Source of the DNA: Mesobacillus persicus
GTDB taxonomy: Bacteria > Bacillota > Bacilli > Bacillales > Cytobacillaceae
Length of the DNA: 64,000 bases
Reading direction: 5' to 3'
NCBI RefSeq assembly: GCF_900109925.1
Contig: NZ_FOBW01000008.1
Span: forward strand, 1 to 64,000
The stretch's first letter is position 1. Every line of letters begins with the position of its first letter. Below are positions 43,339 to 51,983 of this stretch, piece by piece. The notes below the pieces were generated by a model. The model was not told the origin of the DNA, searched no databases, and was given only the letters and a program-made list of their open reading frames with translations. The position numbers were made by a program, and so were the translations under genes.

Positions 43339-43738
43339 TCAGCACCACCCCCTTTCTGCTTGGGGATGTGCCGACCACCCTTGAGAAAACCTATTCTATT
43401 GCTTCTTTAGTTTAACATATTTTTACACAAATTAGAACGTACGTTTGTGGGCTTTCAGAAAAATCGGATCTTCGCTTTGCTCCACCGGAGGACAGACCCC
43501 AAATGCCTCAGCCTTCATGGCGAACAGTCCCAGTCACTGTTCGCCATTTTTGTTCCGTCTTTTCATGTGACAAGTCACTGCGGCTTGTCCCATTGAATGT
43601 CCCCTAATTCTCAAGAGGGACACAGGGACAGACACTTTGTCCCTATATAGGTGATTTGCAGAACCAACAAATCGGAGAAAATTTGTGATTTTTAAATGCT
43701 TTGAAAGGTGTATAATAAAAAGTAGCTGAAAGGAGGAA
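43339..43738. other. Intergenic stretch rich in palindromes
   Basis: Holds the toxin leader and promoter (right of 43345), a family A palindrome at 43517-43546 (ATGGCGAACAGT...ACTGTTCGCCAT followed by TTTTTG), a family B-like hairpin at 43568-43590 (GACAAG...CTTGTC) and a GGGACA...TGTCCC hairpin at 43624-43644. No further gene seen. Confidence 0.6.
43517..43546. repeat. Palindrome, family A
   Basis: Perfect 12-bp arms ATGGCGAACAGT and ACTGTTCGCCAT with a 6-base loop, then T5. Confidence 0.75.
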
Positions 43739-43744
43739 ATGACT

Positions 43745-44203
43745 TTGGAACAAATACTTATAGCGCTTCGTGAAATGGAAGAAAGAGTGCATGCAAAATT
43801 CGAAAAAATCGATGAGAGATTCGAAAAGATGGATGAAAGATTTGAAAAAATCGATGAAAGATTTGACAAGATGGATGAACGCTTTCAAGGCATGGATCAA
43901 CGATTTGAAAAATTAGACGAACGCTTTCAAACCACGGACCGTAGGCAGGAGAAGTCAGAAAATCGCCATCAAAAAATCGACAGTAAGCTGAAGCACCTAG
44001 ATGAACAGATTGGATCAATAAATTTTCGGTTCAATAGAATGGAATCCACGTTAAATACCATCGCTCAAAATGCTCAGGAAGACACGGTTACCATCTTAAA
44101 TCGTATTGATTCTATCACCAACAGCACAAGAGAAGATATTGATTTTCTTGCGGAACAAGTTGGCAGACATGAAATGTACTTCAAAAGACTAAACAAAAGT
44201 TAA
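43745..44203 (+). CDS. Heptad-repeat coiled-coil protein
   Basis: 152 aa from TTG 43745, eight bases after AAAGGAGG (ATG at 43739 is too close to the site). Residues 17-65 consist of seven-residue repeats of the type (K/E)(I/M)DERFE/K, a near-perfect long coiled coil: KIDERFEKMDERFEKIDERF and so on. The C-terminal half continues helical (NRMESTLNTIAQNAQED, LAEQVGRHEMYF). Similar repeat proteins occur in Bacillus and phages but I know no function; a tail-fibre-like, scaffold or membrane-spacing role is possible. Confidence 0.75.
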   Translation: MEQILIALREMEERVHAKFEKIDERFEKMDERFEKIDERFDKMDERFQGMDQRFEKLDERFQTTDRRQEKSENRHQKIDSKLKHLDEQIGSINFRFNRMESTLNTIAQNAQEDTVTILNRIDSITNSTREDIDFLAEQVGRHEMYFKRLNKS

Positions 44204-44614
44204 TGAATGTTCCCCACAATGATCACATTCTTCTCTATTTAGCACGCCTCTTTATATTCTTTCAATCGTCTTACCCCTGGAATTGGAACGATAGAAATGC
44301 ATAGCCCTAATAGGCCGGATCTTAGAATTCTTTAGATGAACCCAATGGTGATTAATAAGGTCTATTCTCCCAGCCCACAATGAAACTGTTAGAATTTAAA
44401 TTTCGGGCATTGTTGTCAGTCCCAGCTTTTCTATAGCGTTTATGCTTTATTTCGTTGTGGTACAAGCATTTAACTCACTAACCAAAAACGTCTTTTCCTC
44501 AATCAAAATATTGTAGAAAAGACGTTTTTATCACCTAGGAACCTTGTTCCCCTCCGTTTACATACTAAGCACGTAAGCACAATAGAACTTCTCTAGAAAG
44601 GTTGCTACATATGT
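44204..44614. other. Intergenic stretch with terminator
   Basis: Holds a strong hairpin at 44484-44529 (arms AAAACGTCTTTTC and GAAAAGACGTTTT) that can terminate both ways; otherwise no gene seen. Confidence 0.55.
44484..44529. terminator. Bidirectional terminator
   Basis: Perfect 13-bp A/T-flanked stem with T5 on the + strand and the equivalent on the - strand. Confidence 0.7.
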
Positions 44615-44830
44615 ATGAGTTCGAATAGTGAAGATAACCGTCGCCCTCTAGCAAATGACAAAATGGATAAGATATCAAGGGCCCTAGCAAACGCTAAGGC
44701 TAGTGTCGAGTTCGAGGGAGCTCTAGTTACAAAGGACATGGAAGAGTTGGTAAGAAGGCGTTTAATCGGTGAACTAAGTGAAGCTCAATTTTTAGAGGAA
44801 GCATTAGTATTATCCAAAAAACCGAATTGA
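44615..44830 (+). CDS. VbhA-like Fic antitoxin (orphan)
   Basis: 71 aa. The helix ALANAKASVEFEGALVT contains the Fic-inhibitory motif (S/T)xxxE(G/N) as SVEFEG, and the rest, MEELVRRRLIGELSEAQFLEE, matches VbhA-family antitoxins. These block the AMP-transferase activity of a partner Fic toxin by inserting a glutamate in its active site. No Fic gene (HPFxxGNG) is visible on either side in this window, so it is an orphan or acts on a distant toxin. Start ATG with AGAAAGG about 12 bases upstream. A terminator-like hairpin (AAGCTCCA...TGGAGCTT) follows. Confidence 0.8.
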   Translation: MSSNSEDNRRPLANDKMDKISRALANAKASVEFEGALVTKDMEELVRRRLIGELSEAQFLEEALVLSKKPN

Positions 44831-44936
44831 TCTCATTGATCCCTAGAAACAAAAAAGCTCCAAGCAAAGATTTTCTTTGGTATGGAGCTTAATTTTGGTT
44901 AACGAATGGTAACTTCCATCTGACCAGAAATTCTAT

Positions 44937-45689
44937 TTACCTCTCTAATTCCTCCAACACCCAACCAATTTTCTCTCCATTAATCACCAAATCTGCTTGA
45001 TCGTCTAGATCTGTTTCATCCATATTCATGATGACTAAGCGAGCTCCGTGCCTTTTGGCGATCATTGGAAAGAGATTAGCCGGTGATACAGTTAACGAAG
45101 AACCCATGACTATAAACAAGTCTGCGTTTTGTGCTTCTACTTCTGCTTGGTCCAGTGCTTCAGGTGGCAGTGATTCTCCAAATAACACGACGGATGGCCG
45201 AATAAAACCTCCACAGGTACAGACCAGGTCGTCACTCATAAATCTGTCAATGGGATAACGCTTCCCACAGCTGTTGCAATGGGAGGTTCTCAGTGTCCCG
45301 TGAAGTTCCTCAACTTTTTTATTGCCTGCGGTATGGTGAAATCCATCGACATTTTGTGTAATGATTGCATGAATCAACCCTTTTGCTTCCAATTCTGAAA
45401 GAGTATAGTGGCCACTATGAGGCTTGCATGATCGAAGACTTTCCACCCGGTAGCGGTAGAAATCAATAAATGCCTGACGATTCTTTTCTAAAGCATGAGT
45501 GCTGGCAAGCTCTAACGGATTGATGCCATTCCATAGCCCGGTTGAGGCCGAACGAAAATCTGGAAGTCCCGCTTCCGTTGACATACCCGCACCAGTGAAA
45601 ACGACCGTGTAGGTTGATTCATTCATATATTCTTTTAATTGGTTTATTTGCTTTAAGACATGATTTTTTCCGCTATCACTTTTACCCAA
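44937..45689 (-). CDS. cobB: Sir2-family NAD-dependent protein deacylase
   Basis: Removes acyl groups from lysines using NAD+. Start taken as TTG 45689, nine bases after AGAGGGGAG (250 aa); the ORF is open to 45722. Motifs: FTGAGMSTEAGLPDFRS, TQNVDGFHHTAGN, zinc cysteines CNSCGKRY and CTCGG, VVLFGESLP and MGSSLTVSPAN. All catalytic residues including His of ELHG are present. Not a defence-type SIR2 fusion: no extra domains. Equivalent to Bacillus SrtN/CobB. Monocistronic. Confidence 0.93.
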   Translation of the reverse strand: MGKSDSGKNHVLKQINQLKEYMNESTYTVVFTGAGMSTEAGLPDFRSASTGLWNGINPLELASTHALEKNRQAFIDFYRYRVESLRSCKPHSGHYTLSELEAKGLIHAIITQNVDGFHHTAGNKKVEELHGTLRTSHCNSCGKRYPIDRFMSDDLVCTCGGFIRPSVVLFGESLPPEALDQAEVEAQNADLFIVMGSSLTVSPANLFPMIAKRHGARLVIMNMDETDLDDQADLVINGEKIGWVLEELER

Positions 45690-45840
45690 TTTCCAATTCT
45701 CCCCTCTTATTCCATGTACCAATTATTCTAATTACTTTAGGTTGTCTGAGCAAATTTTGTCCTACTTTGGTCCTTTCCCCTCCATCTTGGTTCCAAACAT
45801 ATCCGCGCTTATCTAATTCTAAAAATCTTGCTATATATAC

Positions 45841-47789
45841 TCACCGAATGATGTGTTTCAATGTTTTATTTCTTAAATAAAAGTAATAAATGATTTGGAT
45901 GCTTAGGTAAATACCCGTAATGAGAAAGAAATGAAACAGCATATCAAGATTATTCATAATCCCACCAACATCCGTTGATAAGATAACCACGTAAAGGGCG
46001 GCCAATACTGTACCCAATATAGTTGGTATTGAGAGTATCGTTCTTATTTCCCTTGAGATATTCCCTTTCACCTCTTTTGACGTCATCCCAATTTTATATA
46101 GTTTATTGTATTTGGCTTTCTCCTCCTCAATCTCTGAGAAAAGATTTAAGTAAAGGAGAACAAAAGTACCAAAGAAAAACATGATGCTTAGAAATGTTGT
46201 CACGAAAAACATCATGCCACTAGAGTTCCTATTGTTGTGGTAATCGTCAATCTTAGAAGCTACGCGGAATCGCTCTTCCTCAGAATAATTCTCCATTGGT
46301 CGGTCATTAAATGGGGCTGTACTCTGATTATAATCCATGAACCGTTCCTTTAACTTCCCGACAGCACCGGCTGTTGCCTCCAGTCGGAGACATTGATTAA
46401 ATGAAGCTTGGATTCATATGCATTCAAGGCCGTTTTCAGATGGTCAAATTCCTTTTGGTTTACAATGACGAATTCATGCGTCTCTGGCAGTAGGTTAATG
46501 TTTTTTTGTACCATTTTCTCCTTAAGTACATAGCTTGTCTTCTCGTTTTCAATTGTAAGTTCGAACGATTGGTTCACGTCCACATTTCCATATTCAGGTT
46601 CAGTGTTTATATAGTATAGATATTCCTTATCTTCGAGTGTGAGCGTATTGGAAGTTAATTGGTTGAAATCATCCAGTGACATGAAATAATAGGGTTGAAC
46701 TCCCTCAACATACGGAAGCTTTTCATAGTGCGTAATAATCGGTAAGACAAGATGCTCTTCAATCGTATGTTCCGGTTGATGAAGTACAGCATCAAGTTCT
46801 TCTTCAGGTAGGTTATTTTTTGTTTCAGTCTGATAAAAGGCTACATCATAAGGGTTATTGCCGATGGCATCCTTTTCGGAAGACTTATAGAACGTGAGCA
46901 ATAGAGTACTGTAAAAAATCGTAACCATCGTCATAACAGAAACGAGCATCATAATCGACGTCAGCTGTTTAAACTTGTAATCGAGGCTAGATAAAAATAA
47001 CATCCTACGAAAATAAAATCCCGGGAATTTTTTTGCGCCTTCAATCACGAAACTAGTAAACTGGCTCAATGAAATGTACAAGCCTAACAACACGCCAATC
47101 GTCCATAGCGGCAAGTACGATCCGGCTGAATCCTTATAAGTAACATACAGGGTTAACAAGGACCCGACCATTATAAAAAAACCTAAAAAACCAATGATTG
47201 GACTTCTCATCTTTATCGTTTCGGCAACCCTGTTACTCTTCATGCTCAGAATTACGCTGCTTCTAAGCGTCAGAACTAGCGATTTCCCCACCGATAGTAA
47301 AAAAACAACTAAAAAGGCACCCAGCGAATACATAAACATTTTTCCGCTTAAATGGAACATAACCTCCTGAAGCCCGACACGGCTCATTAACAGCATAAAA
47401 AACAGTCTTGAAAAAACGGCTCCAGCGAGAAAACCAGATCCGATGGAAGCTACGGCAATAACCCCATTCTCTAAAACCAGCAGTCTCGTAATATCGCGCT
47501 GGGACATGCCCAATGTCATGAACAGCCCAAACTCGCTTCTTCTTCTTTTCATAAAAACATTATGAGCATAACTAATGAAGAAAATCGTAAAAACAATCAG
47601 GGCAACTCCTGGAATGGATAAGGCATCCTGAATCCCGTCGAGCCTCTTTGCCTCCTCAACCTGTTTGTTGAAGTATACGGTTGAGAACATAAAGAAAAAC
47701 ATGACAGCAAAACTGTTGCACAAATAATAAAAGATGTATTTCTTATATTGGACCTTGGCCATCTTCCAAATCACTTGATTAAATGTCAT
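45841..47789 (-). pseudogene. bceB: BceB-like ABC permease, frameshifted
   Basis: FtsX-type permease of a peptide-sensing and detoxifying ABC transporter; ten TM helices with a large extracellular domain between TM7 and TM8. The first 479 codons (47789-46350) run from TM1 to the end of the extracellular domain, where the frame meets a stop after NVSDWRQQP. In the -1/+2 frame the sequence ATAGAVGKLKERFMDYNQ continues directly into the last 165 codons (46338-45841) with TM8-10. One indel near 46365-46375 therefore breaks an otherwise complete gene of about 645 codons. Either a recent pseudogene or a sequencing error. Start overlaps bceA by 11 bp. Confidence 0.9.
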
Positions 47790-48543
47790 AGGACTTTCCC
47801 CCTAAGACAGCTAGGTTATCCATGATTTGATTCAGGAACTCCTTCCTGCTCCCCTTCTTCACAATATAAGAGTGAATGAGTCCGTCTTTGATAAAAACAA
47901 CCTTCTGACAGTAGCTAGCGGCAAAGACATCGTGGGTAACAAGAAGAACAGTAGTCGAAAGCTCGTTAACAATTTTTTCGAAACATTCCATGATCACTGC
48001 CGATGATTTAGAATCCAGATTCCCAGTTGGCTCATCGGCAAAAAGAATCGCAGGTTCATTCACAAGTGCCCTGCTGACCGCGGTTCGCTGCTGTTGGCCG
48101 CCAGAAATAGTATATGGATATTTAGGTAGGATCGATTTAATCTCAAAAATACTCGCCAGGTCATCCAGTTTGGCTTCCATCTCGGTTGTCGTTTTCCTTT
48201 CGAGAACCATGGGAAGCAGGATATTTTCTTTAACAGTTAAGCTATCTAAAAGATTGAAATCCTGAAACACGAACCCCAGCTTTTTCCGACGAAAAAGGGC
48301 GAGATCATCTCCTTTCATCTCGGATAGTTCCTGGCCTGCGATGAGGACTTCCCCTGATGTTGGCGTATCAATCCCACTCAATACATTAAGAAGTGTGGTT
48401 TTACCGCTTCCAGAAGGACCCATGACCGCAATAAACTCTCCTTCATTAACTGAAAGGCTTACCCCGCCTAATGCAGTTGTCGAACCTTCTTCACTTGACC
48501 CTCCGTAAATTTTTACGATATTTTTCACATCTAAAATAGTCAT
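47779..48543 (-). CDS. bceA: BceA-like ABC transporter ATPase
   Basis: 254 aa. Walker A GPSGSGKTTLLNVLSG, Q-loop VFQDFNLLD, ABC signature TISGGQQQRTAVSRAL, Walker B ILFADEPTGNLDS and H-loop LLVTHD are intact. Drives BceB-type transport, which removes peptide antibiotics such as bacitracin from their lipid target and serves as the flux sensor for BceS. A BceR binding site lies 81 bp upstream of the start. Confidence 0.95.
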   Translation of the reverse strand: MTILDVKNIVKIYGGSSEEGSTTALGGVSLSVNEGEFIAVMGPSGSGKTTLLNVLSGIDTPTSGEVLIAGQELSEMKGDDLALFRRKKLGFVFQDFNLLDSLTVKENILLPMVLERKTTTEMEAKLDDLASIFEIKSILPKYPYTISGGQQQRTAVSRALVNEPAILFADEPTGNLDSKSSAVIMECFEKIVNELSTTVLLVTHDVFAASYCQKVVFIKDGLIHSYIVKKGSRKEFLNQIMDNLAVLGGKSYDI

Positions 48544-48623
48544 TCATTTGCCTCCCCGTTTCTCATTACCATCATTTTAATGAACGTAATGCTTTGAAAC
48601 CATTGGTCTAGCTAAAAAATACC

Positions 48624-48637
48624 TTACAGTTTTGTAA
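48624..48637 (-). promoter_or_regulatory. BceR-type operator
   Basis: TTACA-N4-TGTAA dyad, extended to CCTTACA...TGTAAGG, exactly the consensus known for BceR-like regulators. It lies in the gap between bceS and bceA, as in other Bce modules, and should give peptide-induced transcription of bceAB. Confidence 0.85.
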
Positions 48638-48661
48638 GGTATCACAACATTTTAAAACGGA

Positions 48662-49696
48662 CTAAAATCCTGTTATATCGGTTCCGGCCAACCACTGGAT
48701 GGTGACAACAGTACCTTTTGCAGGCTCGGACTGGATATGGATGGTCGCTCCGAGTTTATCGGCAATCTTTTTGCTTAGGTATAGCCCGATTCCTGTAGAG
48801 TTCGAGAACTTCCTTCCGTTTTCTCCCGTAAAAAAGGGTTGAAATACTCGTTCAAGATCATAGGCTGGGATGCCCACCCCTTCATCCTTGATTGTTAAGC
48901 TGATATGTTGGCCATTTCGTTCGATTGTAAAGATAAGCTTTTTGCTCCCGTCTAGCGGGCCCGAATATTTAATCGCATTCGAGATAATCTGTTCTAATAA
49001 AATCTCGTTCCACTTTGGATCAGTGACAATGAAGGCATTCTCGCCATCCATTACGATCGAAGGATAGATTGACTGATAGATGCATTCTTTTTTTCTATCG
49101 TTGATCAGCTTTCGTAATGAGGGGAGTAAGTCGACTGACCTAATCTCAAGGTCATTTTCAAAACTCTCCATTCTCAACATCGTAAGCCCTTGTTGGATGA
49201 ATGTATGTAGCCGATTATTTTCATTCTTTATTTTTTCGAAGCTATCAGCAGATTCGTTTGATTTTTCTTCTTTCGTTATAATGAGCTCCATGACGGAGAC
49301 AGGTGTTTTTAAGTGGTGCATCCAATGGGAGAGAAAATAGAGTCTCTCTTTATTCTGTTCCTTTAACTCATTGTTTTTGCGGGTATATTCACTTGTCATT
49401 TTATTTACCAATTGTTGAAAAACTTTCTGTTCTTCAGTATGCGGCTGCAACTCTGCATCCTGATTCATTAACTTAGCAGCAATTGCCCGATTGGTAGGGT
49501 AATAACGAAGCCAGTCAATCGTGAGGCATACGACTAATAGAAAAACGCCAATCGACATAGGATAAAAAACCTCTGTATTCACTGGTTCACTGAGATGGAA
49601 AAAGGTTACGATGCTGCTTATGCTGGCTAGATACAGAAAGATGATATGAAATCTATCTTTTATAAATCTCGTAAAGAGTTCTTTTTGCATCATCAA
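48662..49696 (-). CDS. bceS: BceS-like intramembrane-sensing histidine kinase
   Basis: 344 aa. Two N-terminal TM helices (about 14-32 and 40-58) with almost no extracytoplasmic loop, as in BceS kinases that sense through their transporter. Phosphoacceptor helix LSHWMHHLKTPVSVMELII, N box NEILLEQIISNAIKYS, G boxes DEGVGIPAYDL and GIGLYLSKKIADKLG. Overlaps the response regulator stop by 4 bp. Confidence 0.95.
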   Translation of the reverse strand: MMMQKELFTRFIKDRFHIIFLYLASISSIVTFFHLSEPVNTEVFYPMSIGVFLLVVCLTIDWLRYYPTNRAIAAKLMNQDAELQPHTEEQKVFQQLVNKMTSEYTRKNNELKEQNKERLYFLSHWMHHLKTPVSVMELIITKEEKSNESADSFEKIKNENNRLHTFIQQGLTMLRMESFENDLEIRSVDLLPSLRKLINDRKKECIYQSIYPSIVMDGENAFIVTDPKWNEILLEQIISNAIKYSGPLDGSKKLIFTIERNGQHISLTIKDEGVGIPAYDLERVFQPFFTGENGRKFSNSTGIGLYLSKKIADKLGATIHIQSEPAKGTVVTIQWLAGTDITGF

Positions 49697-50391
49697 TCCC
49701 TCGTGGAAACAGGATTGTACAGCCTGTACCCTACTCCTCTTTTACTCTTCACCATATGATTGGTCCCCAGTTCCGACAACAAATGCCTGATTCTAGTCAT
49801 ATTAACTGTGAGTGTATTATCATCAACAAATGTGACTGAATCCCATACTTCTTCAATAAGCTCTTCTCTTGATACAAACTCACCATGATGATCCATTAAT
49901 TTCTTCATCAATTTATATTCGTTTTTCGAAAGTTCAACCTGATTCCCGCAATAGGTTAGGGTATGAGCCTTGGCGTCTATACAAAGTGAAGCTACACAAA
50001 AGGGATTCGTCTCCTTCGCAGCGAACTCACCGTAAACTCTTCTGAGAGTGGCCTTCACTTTAGACTGCAGCATCTCAAAAGTAAACGGTTTCGTAATATA
50101 ATCATCTGCCCCCAGTTCAAGCGCCATAATTTGATCCATTTCATTGCTTTTTGCCGACACCATTAAGATCGGAACATTCGATTGCTTTCGAAAACTCCTG
50201 CACAAATAATACCCATCATAATAAGGCAAGTTAATATCCAGAAGGACAAGGTCAGGATTTATCTGCGCAAATGTCTCTTCAATTTTTGAAAAATGATCTG
50301 GAAGATGCACCTCATACCCGTACCGTTCCAGATTTTCCTTCATCAATTCACAAAGATGTGGATCATCCTCTATCAGAAATATTTTATACAC
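49693..50391 (-). CDS. bceR: BceR-like OmpR-family response regulator
   Basis: 232 aa. Receiver domain with acidic pair EDD, phosphoacceptor Asp in DLVLLDINLPYYDGY and Lys in DDYITKPFTFEML; winged-helix output with SREELIEEVWDSVTFVDDNTLTV and SKRGVGYRL. First gene of the bceRSAB cluster, same order as in B. subtilis. Confidence 0.95.
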   Translation of the reverse strand: MYKIFLIEDDPHLCELMKENLERYGYEVHLPDHFSKIEETFAQINPDLVLLDINLPYYDGYYLCRSFRKQSNVPILMVSAKSNEMDQIMALELGADDYITKPFTFEMLQSKVKATLRRVYGEFAAKETNPFCVASLCIDAKAHTLTYCGNQVELSKNEYKLMKKLMDHHGEFVSREELIEEVWDSVTFVDDNTLTVNMTRIRHLLSELGTNHMVKSKRGVGYRLYNPVSTRD

Positions 50392-50430
50392 GTCATGTTC
50401 TCCCTTTAAACTTTTTTCTGTCAGATAATA

Positions 50431-50988
50431 TTAAAGCCTCTCCCATAATCTTTCTACGTTTCTTAGCACTTTGCCCTCAAAGGTTAATTTATATATATCT
50501 GGCATATCAAGATTTTGCCAAAAAGTAAAATCATATTGTTTATTAAAGAAATTCATAATTAGAACCATTATATTTCCATGTGTTCCGATCACGACATTTT
50601 TATCTTTGAACCTCTCTAATACATCAAAAGTAGCATCTACACCTCTTTTTTGTGCGACAATGTTAGACTCTCCACCTTCCCATGAAAAATGGTAGTCTTC
50701 CCATACTTTTGTTATCGCGAGAGTAAAATCTTCGGCTGGGACTGTGGTCAACGTACGTTCTTTGAAATCATCAATAATTTCTACTTTTCTATGTATGTAT
50801 TCAGCGATGCCTTCGACAGTCTGAAATGCTCTTTTATAAGGACTCGAAACAACGAGATCAATTCCCTCTGGTTTTAATAGATTCGTTACCTTTGTGGCAT
50901 CGGAAAAACCTCTTTCCGATAATGGTCTATTTAATTCATCTGGTGTATATGTAGAGTGTGCATGCCTAACAAAATATAATTTAGTCAA
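50431..50988 (-). CDS. Histidine phosphatase (phosphoglycerate-mutase-like)
   Basis: 185 aa. RHG-type signature YFVRHAHSTY with catalytic His9 (RHA instead of RHG), SSPYKRAFQTVEGIA, catalytic Glu region KERTLTT and second His in VIGTHGNIM. Broad-specificity phosphatase of the YhfR/GpmB type; substrate unknown. Precedes bceR on the same strand at 40 bp and may share transcripts with it. Confidence 0.9.
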   Translation of the reverse strand: MTKLYFVRHAHSTYTPDELNRPLSERGFSDATKVTNLLKPEGIDLVVSSPYKRAFQTVEGIAEYIHRKVEIIDDFKERTLTTVPAEDFTLAITKVWEDYHFSWEGGESNIVAQKRGVDATFDVLERFKDKNVVIGTHGNIMVLIMNFFNKQYDFTFWQNLDMPDIYKLTFEGKVLRNVERLWERL

Positions 50989-51198
50989 TCTAATATCAAC
51001 TCCTGATAATCATGATGCTACGGTGACAATCTCTTTGTTCTATTAACTCGCTTCGTCAGCTTAAGAGTATCTTCAAAAAAATTTATCCTCTTGTGATAAG
51101 CACTAGTTAATGAAATAAGCAATATTATCTTATACATCAATCTTTTTTTGATTGACGTTTTTTTCTCTTTTAGTATTAAAAGTTAGTTTTAAAGAAAA
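50989..51198. other. Intergenic region
   Basis: No gene. CAATCTTTTTTTGATTG at 51138-51154 could be a weak terminator. Confidence 0.4.
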
Positions 51199-51612
51199 TC
51201 AGTATTTCCATCTATAATGACCCGCAATAGGTTGTTTATAGGAAGTTAGTTTAATTTCGGATGCAAAGGGAGGGGTGTTGTGGATTAAATAAGGGATGCC
51301 ATCTTTTGTCCGTCTATCAGAAATGATGCCTGCGTGGTCAGTACCCTCTAAATAAATAACAATATCTCCCGGCTGCCACTCGGCTAAATTCTTTGGATCA
51401 TTCGGAATTAATTCGGTTGTCAGTGATTCAGTGAAACGTTGAAAAAAAACATACTGATTGGGAACCCGTCTGAAATCAATATGAGGATCAGGTTTTCCCG
51501 CTACCCGTGGATATAAAGATGTATGCTCTTTAATATCCAGATCCATCAAATCTTTCAAATTGATCCCCGCTCCGGCCAACCCTCTCCAAATAACATCCGT
51601 GCATACACCGTT
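51199..51612 (-). pseudogene. DUF1287 gene truncated by the IS607-type element
   Basis: The frame from GVCTDVIWRGLAGAG to HYRWKY carries the DUF1287 core: LYPRVAGKPDPHIDFRRV, GDIVIYLEGTDHAGIISD and PYLIHNTPP, a family of secreted NlpC/P60-related proteins (YijF). Upstream of GVCTDV the homology stops abruptly and the frame enters the 3' flank of the transposon, so the signal peptide and first third are gone. Confidence 0.85.
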
Positions 51613-51983
51613 CCTAAAAACATAGACAAATATAGACAACCCTAAAAGTCTATGTGATCTAGTTCTTTTTGGAACTAGCACGCAAAACGAACAGTGTTTT
51701 TTGCGAATCACGTCAGGGAATCTCGCCCTGATTCTAGAATAAAAACATCCGTTCAAGAACAGTCTCCTGACCGTTCAAGACTTTAACGTTTCCGTCACAT
51801 TCCCGTACACCCATTCATTTTTTAAATGAGCATACGGCAAAGGATACTGAACAGCTCAGTACTCTAGAAAGACTGTTAGCCTCGTTGGATTTAATACAAA
51901 TATAAGGTAGCGCTTGAAGTACGTGGTCTCTTTCCTCCTTACAGGTTCAGAGAAGCGTTGCTCCAAGCAGTTCAGAGTAGGAT
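51613..51983 (-). ncRNA. Probable omegaRNA region of tnpB
   Basis: About 370 non-coding bases between the tnpB stop and the element end with several hairpins: CATAGAC...GTCTATG (51621-51654), CTAGTTC...GAACTAG (51658-51675), GCAAAA...TTTTGC and CAGGG...CCCTG. TnpB guide RNAs are made from this position, with the guide read from the flanking DNA just outside the element. RNA ends are unknown. Confidence 0.5.

Noticed and set aside
43780-43940. DNA repeats as a CRISPR or minisatellite element
   Set aside because: They are in-frame heptad codons of a coiled-coil protein.
44937-45689. Defence-type SIR2 (Thoeris/DSR) gene
   Set aside because: The protein is a compact 250-aa sirtuin with full zinc site and no extra effector or TIR neighbour.
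46330-46400. Programmed frameshift joining the two parts of bceB
   Set aside because: No slippery heptamer followed by a pseudoknot was seen, and bceB genes are not known to use one.
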